Shown here: piece after piece, positions 35,788-44,894 of the stretch | How positions within the stretch are numbered: the first letter of the stretch is position 1 | Layout: each line of letters begins with the position of its first letter | NCBI GenBank assembly: GCA_023380515.1 | Contig: JAMCRH010000116.1 | Coordinates: 1-64,000, forward strand | DNA from: Gammaproteobacteria bacterium | GTDB lineage: Bacteria > Pseudomonadota > Gammaproteobacteria > Enterobacterales > Alteromonadaceae | Direction of reading: 5' to 3' | DNA: 64,000 nt | Made by a program: the position numbers and the translations under genes | Notes under the pieces: generated by a model | Seen by the model: only the letters and a program-made list of their open reading frames with translations | What the model was told of the DNA's origin: nothing | Databases searched by the model: none

Positions 35788-36807
35788 ATGGATTCTCAAC
35801 GTCGCGAATTCGCAATTATTGCAGATTACTTCCAAAGAAGAGCCGGTCAATCGACCGGCTCAACTCTGTCTGAAAACTCAAAGTCGAGTTTTCGTCGCCA
35901 ACGTAATGATGTTCTCATCGGTATTGGCGATGATGCTGCGGTGGTTACGCCACCACCAGAATCTCGGATTGCCGTGACGACGGACACGATGGTTAGCGGT
36001 GTGCATTTCGACGAACACACTTCGCCACGGGCACTCGGGCATAAACTGGTCGCAGTGAATTTAAGTGATCTCGCAGCCATGGGCGCAGAGCCTGCATGGG
36101 TCTCTTTAGCCTGCTCGTTACCCGAAGTTGATGAAGACTGGTTAAAAGAATTTACTGCCGGTTTGTTTGCCGCACTCGACTACTACCACTGTGAATTGAT
36201 TGGTGGCGATATGACTCGCGGACCACTCACACTGACGCTCACTGCCCAAGGTATTTTACCGTTAGAACGTTGTTTGCAGCGCCGCGGTGCACAGCCGGGG
36301 GACCGGATATTTGTCAGCGGTACACTTGGTGACGCTGCGCTCGCACTAGCTGGTTTGCAGGGTAAACTCGAACTCCGCGATGCCACGATTGATGAGCTGC
36401 AGAAACGGCTCTTCTATCCGACGCCTCGGGTCGCTTTAGGGCAGCTTTTACGTAACCAAGCCACCAGCGCTATTGATCTTTCTGACGGGCTTGCAGGTGA
36501 TTTAAAACACATTCTGCGGGCTTCAGAAGTGGGGGCGCGTGTTAATCTTGAAGCTTTACCGGCCTCGCTCGCTTTCCGGGCTAATTTAGAACCACAGGCA
36601 GGGTGGCCATTACAGCTCAATGGTGGTGATGACTATGAACTGTGCTTCACCGTACCAGAAAGTCGCGTTGGTTTGTTGGAAAGTCTTGTTCGCCAAGCTG
36701 GGGTTGCAGTAAGCTGTATTGGAACGATAGAAGCGCAACAAGGGTTGCGGTTCTTCCACCAGAATAAAGAAGTGCAGATAACAGGAAGTAGCTATAGTCA
36801 CTTCTAA
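35788..36807 (+). CDS. thiL: thiamine-monophosphate kinase
   Basis: 339 residues, a PurM-like kinase that phosphorylates thiamine monophosphate to the cofactor. IGIGDDAAVVTPP is the N-terminal Mg/ATP motif, ELIGGDMTRG and IDLSDGLAGDLKHIL follow, and NGGDDYELCFT is near the C-terminus. The N-terminus is slightly longer than in E. coli (325 residues in all). AGAGGTCAGG precedes the ATG. Its stop codon is in the first unit of a three-copy 14-base tandem repeat. Confidence 0.96.
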   Translation: MDSQRREFAIIADYFQRRAGQSTGSTLSENSKSSFRRQRNDVLIGIGDDAAVVTPPPESRIAVTTDTMVSGVHFDEHTSPRALGHKLVAVNLSDLAAMGAEPAWVSLACSLPEVDEDWLKEFTAGLFAALDYYHCELIGGDMTRGPLTLTLTAQGILPLERCLQRRGAQPGDRIFVSGTLGDAALALAGLQGKLELRDATIDELQKRLFYPTPRVALGQLLRNQATSAIDLSDGLAGDLKHILRASEVGARVNLEALPASLAFRANLEPQAGWPLQLNGGDDYELCFTVPESRVGLLESLVRQAGVAVSCIGTIEAQQGLRFFHQNKEVQITGSSYSHF

Positions 36808-36840
36808 TCAGCCACTTCTAATCAGGTACTTCTAGTTAGC
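36799..36840. repeat. three-copy 14-base tandem repeat spanning the thiL stop
   Basis: Units are at 36799-36812, 36813-36826 and 36827-36840. Units 1 and 2 differ at one base (CACTTCTAATCAG then C or G); unit 3 is TACTTCTAGTTAGC. The thiL TAA is at 36805-36807 in unit 1. Confidence 0.85.
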
Positions 36841-36862
36841 CGGCTCCAATAAGGACAATAAC

Positions 36863-37366
36863 ATGGCTTATTTACATAAAAAGCTGACCAAGAAAGAGTT
36901 GCTCAAGAGCCCTATCCATTTTTGTTCGCTCGGGTTTGGCACCGGCCTTGCGCCAAAAGCGCCAGGGACTTTCGGTACGTTACCTGCAGTGTTATTAGTT
37001 TGGCTGTTTGCCCCTTTGGGTGTTGCTGAGTACATTGGCGTTGTCGCCTTTTTCACCATAATCGGTATTTATCTGTGTGGCGCCACTGCGAAGGCGATGG
37101 GGCAGCACGACGCGCCTGCCATTGTCTGGGACGAAATAGCCGGCTATATGATTGCCATGATCGCGATTCCGGTTACTTGGCAGGCCTTATTACTCGCATT
37201 TGTACTGTTCCGGATTTTTGATATTTTAAAGCCATGGCCAATCAGTTGGTTTGATCAGCAGGTCGAGGGCGGGCTTGGTATTATGTTGGACGATGTCATT
37301 GCCGGCTTAATGACGCTGGTGCTAATGCATTTAGCATTGCTGTACGGCTGGATTCCAGGCGTTTAA
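36863..37366 (+). CDS. pgpA: phosphatidylglycerophosphatase A
   Basis: 167 residues. It removes phosphate from phosphatidylglycerophosphate to give phosphatidylglycerol at the inner membrane. The FGTGLAPKAPGTFGTL and VWDEIAGYMIAM motifs and three to four hydrophobic segments are typical; FRIFDILKPWPISWFD is another family block. AAGGACAATAAC precedes the ATG. It closes the ribE-nusB-thiL-pgpA cluster, convergent with dxs. Confidence 0.96.
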   Translation: MAYLHKKLTKKELLKSPIHFCSLGFGTGLAPKAPGTFGTLPAVLLVWLFAPLGVAEYIGVVAFFTIIGIYLCGATAKAMGQHDAPAIVWDEIAGYMIAMIAIPVTWQALLLAFVLFRIFDILKPWPISWFDQQVEGGLGIMLDDVIAGLMTLVLMHLALLYGWIPGV

Positions 37367-37405
37367 TTTACAGGGCGTTTAATTCAACGGGCGTTTAGCT
37401 CAGTT
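37358..37405. repeat. three-copy 16-base tandem repeat spanning the pgpA stop
   Basis: Units at 37358-37373, 37374-37389 and 37390-37405 each begin GGCGTTTA. Units 1 and 2 share the first eleven bases. The pgpA TAA is at 37364-37366 in unit 1. Confidence 0.85.
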
Positions 37406-37418
37406 GAACGCGTGCAAC

Positions 37419-37458
37419 AAAAAAGCGAAGCATGGTGTAAAACCAGCTTCGCTTTTTT
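37419..37458. terminator. bidirectional terminator between pgpA and dxs
   Basis: A stem, AAAAAAGCGAAGC at 37419-37431 and GCTTCGCTTTTTT at 37446-37458, with a 14-base loop. T runs on both strands make it work in both directions. Confidence 0.9.
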
Positions 37459-37483
37459 AGTACTTCACGAAGTTAAGCAGTAA

Positions 37484-39361
37484 CTACTTCAGGCGCTGTT
37501 TGATTTTCTCCAAAATGCCTTCGGCATCCAACCCCAGTTCGGCACGAATCTCTTCTTGTGAACCGTGTTTAATGAATTCGTCAGGTAAGCCAATGTGTAG
37601 CAGTGCTGTCGTCTTGTTGCCTGAGCTCAGATACTCACCCACTGCGCTGCCAGCGCCACCGGCGATGACGTTTTCTTCGAGCGTAACGAGCAGATCATGG
37701 TTGGCGCTCAAAGTATCAATAAGTGCGGTGTCGAGCGGCTTCACAAAGCGCATGTCAGCAACCGTTGCATCAAGTGCTTCCGCTGCTTGCATGGCCTCAG
37801 GTAACAAGGTGCCGAAATTGAGAATAGCTACCCGTTGGCCTTTTGCTGGTGTATCTGCTTCGCGCTTCAACTGGCCTTTGCCAATTGGCAAAGCTTGCAA
37901 TGGGCTGAAGGAGACGCCAACCGCATTACCGCGTGGATAGCGAACGGCTGCAGGACCCTCGAAGTGATAGCCGGTGTGCAGCATTAAGCGACACTCGTCT
38001 TCGTCACTTGGCGTCATGACCACCATATTTGGCACACAGCGCAAGTAGGTCAGGTCAAATGCACCTTGGTGAGTTGGACCATCTGCGCCGACAATGCCCG
38101 CCCGATCGATAGCGAACAGAACATCGAGATTCTGCAACGCGACGTCATGAATTAATTGGTCATAAGCCCGTTGCAAGAACGACGAGTAAATCGCCACCAC
38201 CGGTTTTTCGCCAGCAATTGCAAGCCCGGCAGCAAAGGTGACTGCGTGCTGTTCGGCAATGGCAACGTCAAAATACTGTTTCGGGAAACGGCGCGCAAAC
38301 TCGACCATACCAGACCCTTCGCGCATGGCTGGTGTAATGCCGACTAATTTGCTGTCGATTTCGGCCGTTTCACAGAGCCAATCGCCAAAAATTTGCGAAT
38401 ACGACGGCAAAGTCGGCGCTTTCTTCGGTAGTGCGTCGGTGCTTGGGTCGAACTTCGGCACGCCATGGTAACCAATCGGATCTTTTTCCGCTGGGGCGTA
38501 GCCTTTGCCTTTACGGGTAACGATGTGCAGTAATTGCGGGCCTTTCAACGCACGCATATTACTTAAGGTATCGACTAAACCGTCAACATCATGACCGTCA
38601 ATTGGGCCAATATAATTAAATCCGAGTTCTTCAAAAATAGTGCCAGGTGTGACCATGCCTTTGACGTGTTCTTCGGCGCGACTAACCAGTTCACGCATGC
38701 TCGGCAAGCCACTTAATAGTTGCTTGCCGCCTTCGCGCAACGAGGTATAGAACTTACCTGATAAGAGGCGGGCAAAGTGCGAATTGAGTGCGCCGACGTT
38801 CTCTGAAATCGACATTTCGTTGTCGTTGAGAATGACCAGCATGTCTGGGCCGATATCACCGGCATGATTGAGCGCCTCAAAGGCCATACCCGCCGTCATC
38901 GCACCGTCACCAATAACAGCGACCACTTTGCGGTTCTGTTTTTCTTTTTCAGCGGCAACGGCGAGGCCTAATGCAGCACTAATCGATGTACTCGAATGAC
39001 CGACCGATAGAACGTCGTATTCACTTTCTTCGCGCCATGGAAACGGATGCAAGCCATCTTTTTGACGAATGGTATGCAGTTGGTCACGACGCCCAGTAAT
39101 AATTTTATGTGGGTAAGCCTGATGGCCAACGTCCCAAACTAAATGATCAAAAGGCGTTTTAAATACATAGTGCAGCGCGACGGTTAATTCGACGGTGCCT
39201 AAACCACTGGCAAGGTGCCCACTACTTTTACTAACTGAAGACAATAAAAATTGACGCAGTTCATCGCTCACTTGCTTGAGTTTTGTTTTCGGCAAGCCAC
39301 GTAAGTCGGCTGGCGAGTCAATCAGTTGCAGCAATGGAAAGGCTGAGTTTGCTTGCGTCAT
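37484..39361 (-). CDS. dxs: 1-deoxy-D-xylulose-5-phosphate synthase
   Basis: 625 residues. It joins pyruvate and glyceraldehyde 3-phosphate using thiamine diphosphate, the first step of the MEP isoprenoid pathway. [20 protein letters not shown] and [13 protein letters not shown] open the TPP-binding domain; [18 protein letters not shown] with NDNEMSIS forms the Mg/TPP motif. [17 protein letters not shown] is in the transketolase-like middle domain. The gene follows ispA by four bases in the xseB-ispA-dxs operon. The start ATG precedes [16 protein letters not shown]. Confidence 0.98.
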   Translation of the reverse strand: MTQANSAFPLLQLIDSPADLRGLPKTKLKQVSDELRQFLLSSVSKSSGHLASGLGTVELTVALHYVFKTPFDHLVWDVGHQAYPHKIITGRRDQLHTIRQKDGLHPFPWREESEYDVLSVGHSSTSISAALGLAVAAEKEKQNRKVVAVIGDGAMTAGMAFEALNHAGDIGPDMLVILNDNEMSISENVGALNSHFARLLSGKFYTSLREGGKQLLSGLPSMRELVSRAEEHVKGMVTPGTIFEELGFNYIGPIDGHDVDGLVDTLSNMRALKGPQLLHIVTRKGKGYAPAEKDPIGYHGVPKFDPSTDALPKKAPTLPSYSQIFGDWLCETAEIDSKLVGITPAMREGSGMVEFARRFPKQYFDVAIAEQHAVTFAAGLAIAGEKPVVAIYSSFLQRAYDQLIHDVALQNLDVLFAIDRAGIVGADGPTHQGAFDLTYLRCVPNMVVMTPSDEDECRLMLHTGYHFEGPAAVRYPRGNAVGVSFSPLQALPIGKGQLKREADTPAKGQRVAILNFGTLLPEAMQAAEALDATVADMRFVKPLDTALIDTLSANHDLLVTLEENVIAGGAGSAVGEYLSSGNKTTALLHIGLPDEFIKHGSQEEIRAELGLDAEGILEKIKQRLK

Positions 39362-39365
39362 AATA

Positions 39366-40265
39366 CTAGTGGTCTCGTGTTACCAAATATTCTGTGAAAT
39401 CTTGCAGGAGCTCGGTATTGTACGGGATTTGCTGTAAGGCGTGTAGCGCTTTTTCGGTTAACTGCTTGAGCAATTGCTCGGCGCCATCGATACCTAAAAG
39501 CGTAGCATACGTTGTTTTGTTCAAGGCAATATCAGCAGCGGTTGCTTTACCGAGGGTTTCTGGATCGCTCGTTTGATCAAGAATATCGTCTTTTACTTGA
39601 AACGCTAAGCCAATCGCTTGGCCATATTCGTCTAGCGCTGCCAAAATAGCGGGACTAACATTCGGCGCAGCGAGCGCACCGATCGCCAGAGCAGCGCGAA
39701 TCAAGGCCCCGGTTTTAAGGTGATGAATGGTTTCAAGTTCTGATTGCAACGTCGCTTTCCCGGTTGCAGCGATATCGAGTGCTTGACCACCGCACATACC
39801 GCTCGCGCCACTAGCCTCGGCTAGTTTTCTGATCATCGCTATTTGTTGTTCGGGCGCCAGTTGTGGATGCTCGCGGCCAATCAACTCAAATGCTAATGCC
39901 TGCAAAGCGTCTCCGGCGAGAATGGCAGTTGCTTCACCAAACTTTACATGACAGGTGGGCTGCCCGCGGCGTAATGCATCGTTATCCATGGCCGGTAGGT
40001 CGTCATGTGCCAGCGAATAAGCATGAATACACTCAAGCGCCGCCGCTGGAGCATCAAGTGCAGCGAGCGGGACATCAAGCATTTCACCGGTTGCATAAAC
40101 CAAAAACGGTCGAATACGTTTACCGCCAAGCAAGGCAGAATAAGCCATTGCTTCTTGTAATTGCGGCGCAGCGGCAGTGCGATTGAGTTCGTGTTCAAAC
40201 CACGCGATATGCCGCGCTCGAAACGACTCAAGTTTTTCCTGCAGCAAAGGGGACATGGGGGACAT
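39366..40265 (-). CDS. ispA: (2E,6E)-farnesyl diphosphate synthase
   Basis: 299 residues, a trans-isoprenyl diphosphate synthase. The first Asp-rich motif is [10 protein letters not shown] with RRGQPTCH, the second is VKDDILDQT. It extends dimethylallyl diphosphate to farnesyl diphosphate. [15 protein letters not shown] is the substrate-binding block. AAGG lies six bases before the first ATG; a second ATG three codons later is possible. It sits between xseB and dxs. Confidence 0.97.
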   Translation of the reverse strand: MSPMSPLLQEKLESFRARHIAWFEHELNRTAAAPQLQEAMAYSALLGGKRIRPFLVYATGEMLDVPLAALDAPAAALECIHAYSLAHDDLPAMDNDALRRGQPTCHVKFGEATAILAGDALQALAFELIGREHPQLAPEQQIAMIRKLAEASGASGMCGGQALDIAATGKATLQSELETIHHLKTGALIRAALAIGALAAPNVSPAILAALDEYGQAIGLAFQVKDDILDQTSDPETLGKATAADIALNKTTYATLLGIDGAEQLLKQLTEKALHALQQIPYNTELLQDFTEYLVTRDH

Positions 40266-40283
40266 TAGGTACCTTCCGGTTGC

Positions 40284-40538
40284 TTAGAATGGCAAATTAT
40301 CGTTGTCGGGTGTGGCTGCGACTAACTTTTCTTCGCCATTTTGTTGCAACAATTGCTGAACTTTTTGCTCTGCGCTTGCTAATGTCGCTTGGCTTAAGCG
40401 GGTCAGCTCGACAGCGCGTTCAAACTTCGCTAACGAAGCTTCAAGACTCAAGTCGCCGCTTTCAAGTTCACGAATAATCCCTTCAAGCTCTTGCATAGAT
40501 TGTTCAAAATTAATCGGTTGATCCGTCTTTGTGCTCAT
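40284..40538 (-). CDS. xseB: exodeoxyribonuclease VII small subunit
   Basis: 84 residues. INFEQSMQELEGIIRELESGDLSLEASLAKFERAVEL, quoted here only as a block from about residue 9, is split into FEQSMQELE, IIRELESGDL and SLAKFERA, all conserved in XseB. It binds XseA to form exonuclease VII, which degrades single-stranded DNA. GAGG precedes the ATG. It is the first gene of xseB-ispA-dxs and is divergent from thiI. Confidence 0.95.
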   Translation of the reverse strand: MSTKTDQPINFEQSMQELEGIIRELESGDLSLEASLAKFERAVELTRLSQATLASAEQKVQQLLQQNGEEKLVAATPDNDNLPF

Positions 40539-40730
40539 CGTGATCCTCTATCGTCTTGTCGAGCGTCTGTCCTATTCACGCCATATTTTATGTTATTGGC
40601 GAAACGTTGACGCTGCAGGATAGTTTTTACAATGACTCTAAAATACCACAGGACAGCCAAAAACGCAGTGCTTTAGAGGGGTAATCTTTGGAGTATATTG
40701 TCGATAAACTGGCCGACTGAAGGCCATTCC

Positions 40731-40739
40731 TGCTATAAT
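40731..40739 (+). promoter_or_regulatory. promoter of thiI (extended -10)
   Basis: TATAAT at 40734-40739 with TG one base upstream, followed by a CGCGCGC initiation region. It lies 45 bases ahead of the ATG. No consensus -35 was seen, as usual for extended -10 promoters. Confidence 0.7.
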
Positions 40740-40784
40740 CGCGCGCTTAATTTTCAACCGAAATAGCAAGTCGCTGAGGGTCTC

Positions 40785-42245
40785 ATGAAGTTTATTGTTC
40801 GTTTACACGCTGAAATCACCATCAAGAGTAAGTCGGTGCGTCAGCGTCACTTAAAAGTATTAACGGGCAATATCAGAACCTTACTGAAACCACTGCATGA
40901 CTCGATGCGGGTGCGTAATCATTGGGATCGGATTGAAGTTCATCATGATGATCTGCCGGAATTAACTGCCTTGACTATCCGCCACTTGGGGCAAATTCCG
41001 GGTATTGCTTACTTTGAGCAAGTAGTCGAGCATCCGCTGACAGACTTTGAAACCTTGCTGGAATGGATTTTACCGTTACAAACGGATCGTCTGCAGAATA
41101 AAAGCTTTGCTGTGCGCGTAAAGCGCAAGGGCAAGCACGAATTCTCCTCAATGGATATGGCTATTTATCTTGGTGGCGGTATTCGAGCGCGGGTACCAGG
41201 TACTCATGTGCAACTAAAAAACCCGCAAGAAGAAATTGTCATTCATGTGATTGAGCAACAAGTATCGCTTGTTCAGCAACGCTTCGCCGGTTTAGGTGGT
41301 TTCCCGTTGCCGACCCAAGAAACAGTTGTGTCACTGATGTCTGGTGGCTTTGACTCTGCCGTTGCCAGCTTTCAGATGATTCGTCGGGGTGCACGTACTC
41401 ATTTTTGCTTCTTTAATTTAGGTGCTGATGCACACGAAGCGGCGGTGCGAGAAATCTCTTATTTCTTGTGGGAGAAATACTCGAAAACCCATGCGGTGAA
41501 GTTTGTTGCTGTTGATTTTTCTGAGGTGGTTGAGCGGATTCTCGAAGCCGGTGATCAAGGCTCATTAGGTGTGTTGTTGAAACGTGCGATGATGCGCGCG
41601 TCGGGTTTAGTCGCAGAACGCCTTAATGCACAAGCGATTGTGACCGGTGAAGCGGTGGGGCAAGTATCGAGCCAAACATTAAGTAATTTAAAGTTGATTG
41701 ACCAAGCCACCGATACGTTAATTCTGCGCCCACTGATTGTGCAAGACAAGCAAACCATTGTCGATTGCGCACGCGAGATTGGTGTAGAAACGCTGAGTGC
41801 AGCAGTGCCAGAATACTGCGGTGTCATTTCCAAACAACCGTCGGTAAAAGTTAAGCCTGAGGTTATCGCTGCAAGTGAACAAGCCGTGTTACCTGACAGT
41901 CTGATTCAAGCAGTCGTTGCCCAATGTCGCGTCATTGATATTCGCGACGCACACGCAACCAAAAATCCAGCGATAGGCCCGAAAGTACTCGACGCTAATG
42001 ATGAAGTTCCCGTCGATGCGATTATCATCGACATTCGTCGCGATGAAGAGCAAGAAGAAGCACCGCTCGATGTGCCCGGACACAAAGTTTTACATATTCC
42101 TTTTTTCCGTTTGGCTAGTAAACAGGATATGCTAGACAAGTCGAAGTCCTACTTGTTGTATTGTGAACAGGGCGTAATGAGTCGTCTGCAAGCGATTCAT
42201 TTACAAGAGCAAGGATTCTCGCAAGTAGCTGTTTATGAAAAGTAG
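40785..42245 (+). CDS. thiI: tRNA 4-thiouridine synthase / thiamine sulfurtransferase ThiI
   Basis: 486 residues. It thiolates U8 of tRNA and supplies sulfur for the thiazole of thiamine. Domains in order are ferredoxin-like/THUMP (residues ~1-165), the ATP-pyrophosphatase domain with the PP-loop LMSGGFDSAVA (~183), and a C-terminal rhodanese domain with YCEQGVMSRLQA carrying the persulfide Cys. The rhodanese extension matches gammaproteobacterial ThiI. CGCTGAGGGTCTC precedes the ATG. A VanZ-like gene follows. Confidence 0.97.
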   Translation: MKFIVRLHAEITIKSKSVRQRHLKVLTGNIRTLLKPLHDSMRVRNHWDRIEVHHDDLPELTALTIRHLGQIPGIAYFEQVVEHPLTDFETLLEWILPLQTDRLQNKSFAVRVKRKGKHEFSSMDMAIYLGGGIRARVPGTHVQLKNPQEEIVIHVIEQQVSLVQQRFAGLGGFPLPTQETVVSLMSGGFDSAVASFQMIRRGARTHFCFFNLGADAHEAAVREISYFLWEKYSKTHAVKFVAVDFSEVVERILEAGDQGSLGVLLKRAMMRASGLVAERLNAQAIVTGEAVGQVSSQTLSNLKLIDQATDTLILRPLIVQDKQTIVDCAREIGVETLSAAVPEYCGVISKQPSVKVKPEVIAASEQAVLPDSLIQAVVAQCRVIDIRDAHATKNPAIGPKVLDANDEVPVDAIIIDIRRDEEQEEAPLDVPGHKVLHIPFFRLASKQDMLDKSKSYLLYCEQGVMSRLQAIHLQEQGFSQVAVYEK

Positions 42246-42277
42246 CCTCGCTGCACACGTTTGAGAAGGAGCAACCA

Positions 42278-42631
42278 TTGCAATTTTGGCGGATAACTTT
42301 TGTTTTGGTGTTGCTGAGTATTTCAGTTTTGTTTTTAATTCAGTCGCCACCAACACCGCAAACCATGCGCTTTGAGCATGCCGATAAAATCGCCCATTTT
42401 GGTTTATTTTTTATTTTGGCTGGTTCATTGCACTTGGCATTTCGGCCGCGGGTCTGGGTTGGCCTTTTACTTTTGCTAGTTTATGGCATTGTCATTGAAG
42501 TGGTGCAGCACTATGTTCCAGGTCGCGGCGCCGACCCATGGGATCTCGTCGCTGATATGGTTGGCGCGCTGACATTTTATGCATTGCGACTCGCCGTGAA
42601 AATTCCGCGCCGGCGGCGCTTACAGTCATAA
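42278..42631 (+). CDS. VanZ-like family membrane protein
   Basis: 117 residues with four hydrophobic segments. The FEHADKIAHFGLFFILA block and the GIVIEVVQHYVPGRGADPWDLVADMVG block are typical of VanZ-like proteins. The function is not known outside the teicoplanin-resistance VanZ. The start is TTG at 42278, supported by AAGGAG seven bases upstream. It ends in an Arg-rich tail and runs into the bidirectional terminator. Confidence 0.85.
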   Translation: MQFWRITFVLVLLSISVLFLIQSPPTPQTMRFEHADKIAHFGLFFILAGSLHLAFRPRVWVGLLLLLVYGIVIEVVQHYVPGRGADPWDLVADMVGALTFYALRLAVKIPRRRRLQS

Positions 42632-42659
42632 AAAAAACGTCGCATTAGCGACGTTTTTT
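42631..42659. terminator. bidirectional terminator overlapping the srmB stop
   Basis: The stem AAAACGTCGC (ending 42643) and GCGACGTTTT (from 42648) has a loop ATTA at 42644-42647. The minus-strand srmB stop (42645-42647) is in the loop, so the last codons of the helicase are part of the hairpin. Confidence 0.92.
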
Positions 42660-43910
42660 ATTGGCAGTAGCGTTAGCGACTTTCGTTGCTCTTGCAGCTT
42701 TCGCCTTTTTGTCTTTCTTTTTCTTCTTTTTCTTCTTCGCTGGACTTTTGTGTGGGTCCGGGAATTTAAACTGTGGTTTCAGTTCTTGGATAACTCGGCG
42801 CTCTAACCGCTCACCAAGATAGCGCTCAATGCGTCCGAGGTTTTCAGCATCGTGCGCTTCAACCAAAGAAATAGCGGTTCCTTTCTTGCCCGCGCGGCCG
42901 GTACGACCGGTACGGTGCAGGAAGGTGTCGCCTTTACGTGGCAAATCGAAATTAACAACGAGTTCGACGTCGGGAATATCGAGACCGCGAGCCGCAACAT
43001 CGGTGGCAACCAATATGCGTTGGCGAATATTGTTGAACGATTGAATGCGTTTTTGGCGCTCGTCTTGAGGTAACCCACCTTCGAGTGCCGCAGCGCCAAA
43101 GCCAAGTTGACTGAGGAAATTGGCTAAGTCGTGAGCGCGCTCACGTTTACGTACGAACACCAACACGCGGCCATTGTATTCACGCAGCAAGTGCACGAGC
43201 AATTGTTGTTTATGCTCGAGAGTGTCGGCAACGTGCATGCGCTGCAAAATTTTGCCGCGCTCACGGCGAGGTGGCTCGACATTGATAAACTCAGGGTTGT
43301 CGAGGACTTGGGTACTAAACTTGGCCAGCGAGTGACTATCCGTGGTCGCCGAGAATAATAAACGCTGTTTCAGATACATTGCTTCGTTAACAATCTGCTG
43401 GACTGGCTCTTTGAAACCCATATCGAGCATACGATCGGCTTCATCGAGAACCAGAATTTCGAGATCTTCAGCACTAAACTTCTCATCGCCCAAGTAATCA
43501 AGCAAACGCCCGGGAGTAGCAACAATAATGTCTAGATTCTGCTTGAGTGCCCCAGTGTGACTACCGAAATTGACACCGCCAGTAATGGTTAAGCAGGTTA
43601 AGTCGACGACAGCACAAAGCTGTTCGGTGACTCGGCCGATTTGTTCAGCTAGCTCACGTGTTGGCGCCAACACCAGAGCACGCGCATGACCTGGGTCTTT
43701 GCGCGGAAAGTCAATTAAGTGTTGGACTACCGGCAACACAAAGGCCAAGGTTTTACCTGTGCCAGTTGGTGAAGAGGCGAGTAGATCTCGCCCTTCCAAT
43801 GCAAGTGGAATAACGTCCTGCTGAATGGTTGTTGGCTTCTTCAAGCCTTGCTCAAGCAATAAGTTAATTAGCTCGGGTTCTAGCTCGAGCGCAGCCCAAT
43901 CTGGGGTCAT
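42645..43910 (-). CDS. srmB: DEAD-box RNA helicase, SrmB-like
   Basis: 421 residues. An ATP-dependent RNA helicase; SrmB acts in early assembly of the large ribosomal subunit. Motifs in order: Q motif (PTTIQQDVIP), I SPTGTGKT, Ia PTRELAEQ, II VLDEADRM, III FSATT, IV-V VFVRKRERAHDLANFL and ATDVAARGLDIPDV, VI HRTGRTGRAG. VFVRKRER and GRDLLASSPTGTGKT match SrmB better than other DEAD helicases. The C-terminus is a Lys/Ala-rich basic tail that would bind RNA. The stop sits inside a terminator hairpin. It follows rdgC by six bases. Confidence 0.93.
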   Translation of the reverse strand: MTPDWAALELEPELINLLLEQGLKKPTTIQQDVIPLALEGRDLLASSPTGTGKTLAFVLPVVQHLIDFPRKDPGHARALVLAPTRELAEQIGRVTEQLCAVVDLTCLTITGGVNFGSHTGALKQNLDIIVATPGRLLDYLGDEKFSAEDLEILVLDEADRMLDMGFKEPVQQIVNEAMYLKQRLLFSATTDSHSLAKFSTQVLDNPEFINVEPPRRERGKILQRMHVADTLEHKQQLLVHLLREYNGRVLVFVRKRERAHDLANFLSQLGFGAAALEGGLPQDERQKRIQSFNNIRQRILVATDVAARGLDIPDVELVVNFDLPRKGDTFLHRTGRTGRAGKKGTAISLVEAHDAENLGRIERYLGERLERRVIQELKPQFKFPDPHKSPAKKKKKKKKDKKAKAARATKVANATANKKRR

Positions 43911-43916
43911 TGCAGT

Positions 43917-44834
43917 TTATTCTCCGGTAACATTCGCATCAGGGAGCGCCAGTATAGCATAAAGCTGATTAAGCATGAGCTGAAACTCTTGGCTCATGAG
44001 TGCGAAATCAGCGTCAAGTTGCTCTGCACGTGTTTCGGTGTCATCGGCGTCACGCGCGTCTTTGACCACGTCCAAGAAACGAATGCGTTTAATCGCATAA
44101 TCGTCAGTTAAAACAAAGCTCACGCGCTCGTCCCAATCTAACCCAAGTTGCGTACACTGCTTGCCATGCTCTAAGTGTAAGGCAATTTCAGGGCTAGTGA
44201 GATCATGGTCTTTTAAGCGCGCGACGCTTTCGGCTTCGCCTTGTCCACGCAGCTCTGCGTCAGTGCCAAGGTAAAACGGTGTCGGTGCTGCTTGCTCCGC
44301 TAGCCACTGAGTGAAGAACACACTGCCGTTCGTTTCAGGACCCCAAGGGCGAATCGGTAATGAACCTAAACAGCTGCGCAGGAGTGCCGTTACTTCTTCA
44401 GCACGGGTTGCACTTGATGCGTCGACCAAGACGCGCTGCGCATCAAAGTCTAACATCAACCAGATAATTGAATGGCGGCTAAGAGCTTGCGGCAGCAAGC
44501 GCTGAACAATGTCTTCCTTGGCAGCTTGCAAATCTTTGCGTGGCATTGGCCGTGCGTGCTCTTGCTGAAATTGTTCCCTTAGTGACTCGAGTTCCATTTG
44601 CACGGCGCTCGCAGGCATAACTTTTTCTTCTTTACGAGCGCATAACAACACATGCTTACCAATTTGGTGAACCAGCGGTGCGTCTTCATCATTGAGTGGC
44701 GATACCCAACCAAAGCTCATCGGCTCATGGCGCGCACAGGGAGTAAAGCGGCGTTCCTCTAACAGCTTCTCAGCCTCGTCGCTCCAAGTGAAAGGTTGAG
44801 TAAATTGATAGATCCGCAAATTTTTAAACCACAT
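43917..44834 (-). CDS. rdgC: recombination-associated protein RdgC
   Basis: 305 residues, the family length. RdgC is a ring-shaped double-strand DNA-binding protein that restrains RecA. It opens MWFKNLRIYQFTQPF and has RFTPCARHEPMSFGWVSP, GKHVLLCARKEEKVMPA and GSVFFTQWLAE. The ATG is preceded by weak AG-rich sequence (CTGGGAGCAAG). It heads a two-gene minus-strand unit with srmB. Confidence 0.96.
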   Translation of the reverse strand: MWFKNLRIYQFTQPFTWSDEAEKLLEERRFTPCARHEPMSFGWVSPLNDEDAPLVHQIGKHVLLCARKEEKVMPASAVQMELESLREQFQQEHARPMPRKDLQAAKEDIVQRLLPQALSRHSIIWLMLDFDAQRVLVDASSATRAEEVTALLRSCLGSLPIRPWGPETNGSVFFTQWLAEQAAPTPFYLGTDAELRGQGEAESVARLKDHDLTSPEIALHLEHGKQCTQLGLDWDERVSFVLTDDYAIKRIRFLDVVKDARDADDTETRAEQLDADFALMSQEFQLMLNQLYAILALPDANVTGE

Positions 44835-44894
44835 AATTTCTTGCTCCCAGGCTATTATTTTTGAGCTCGAATCATACCGAAGAACAGCGCCGGG

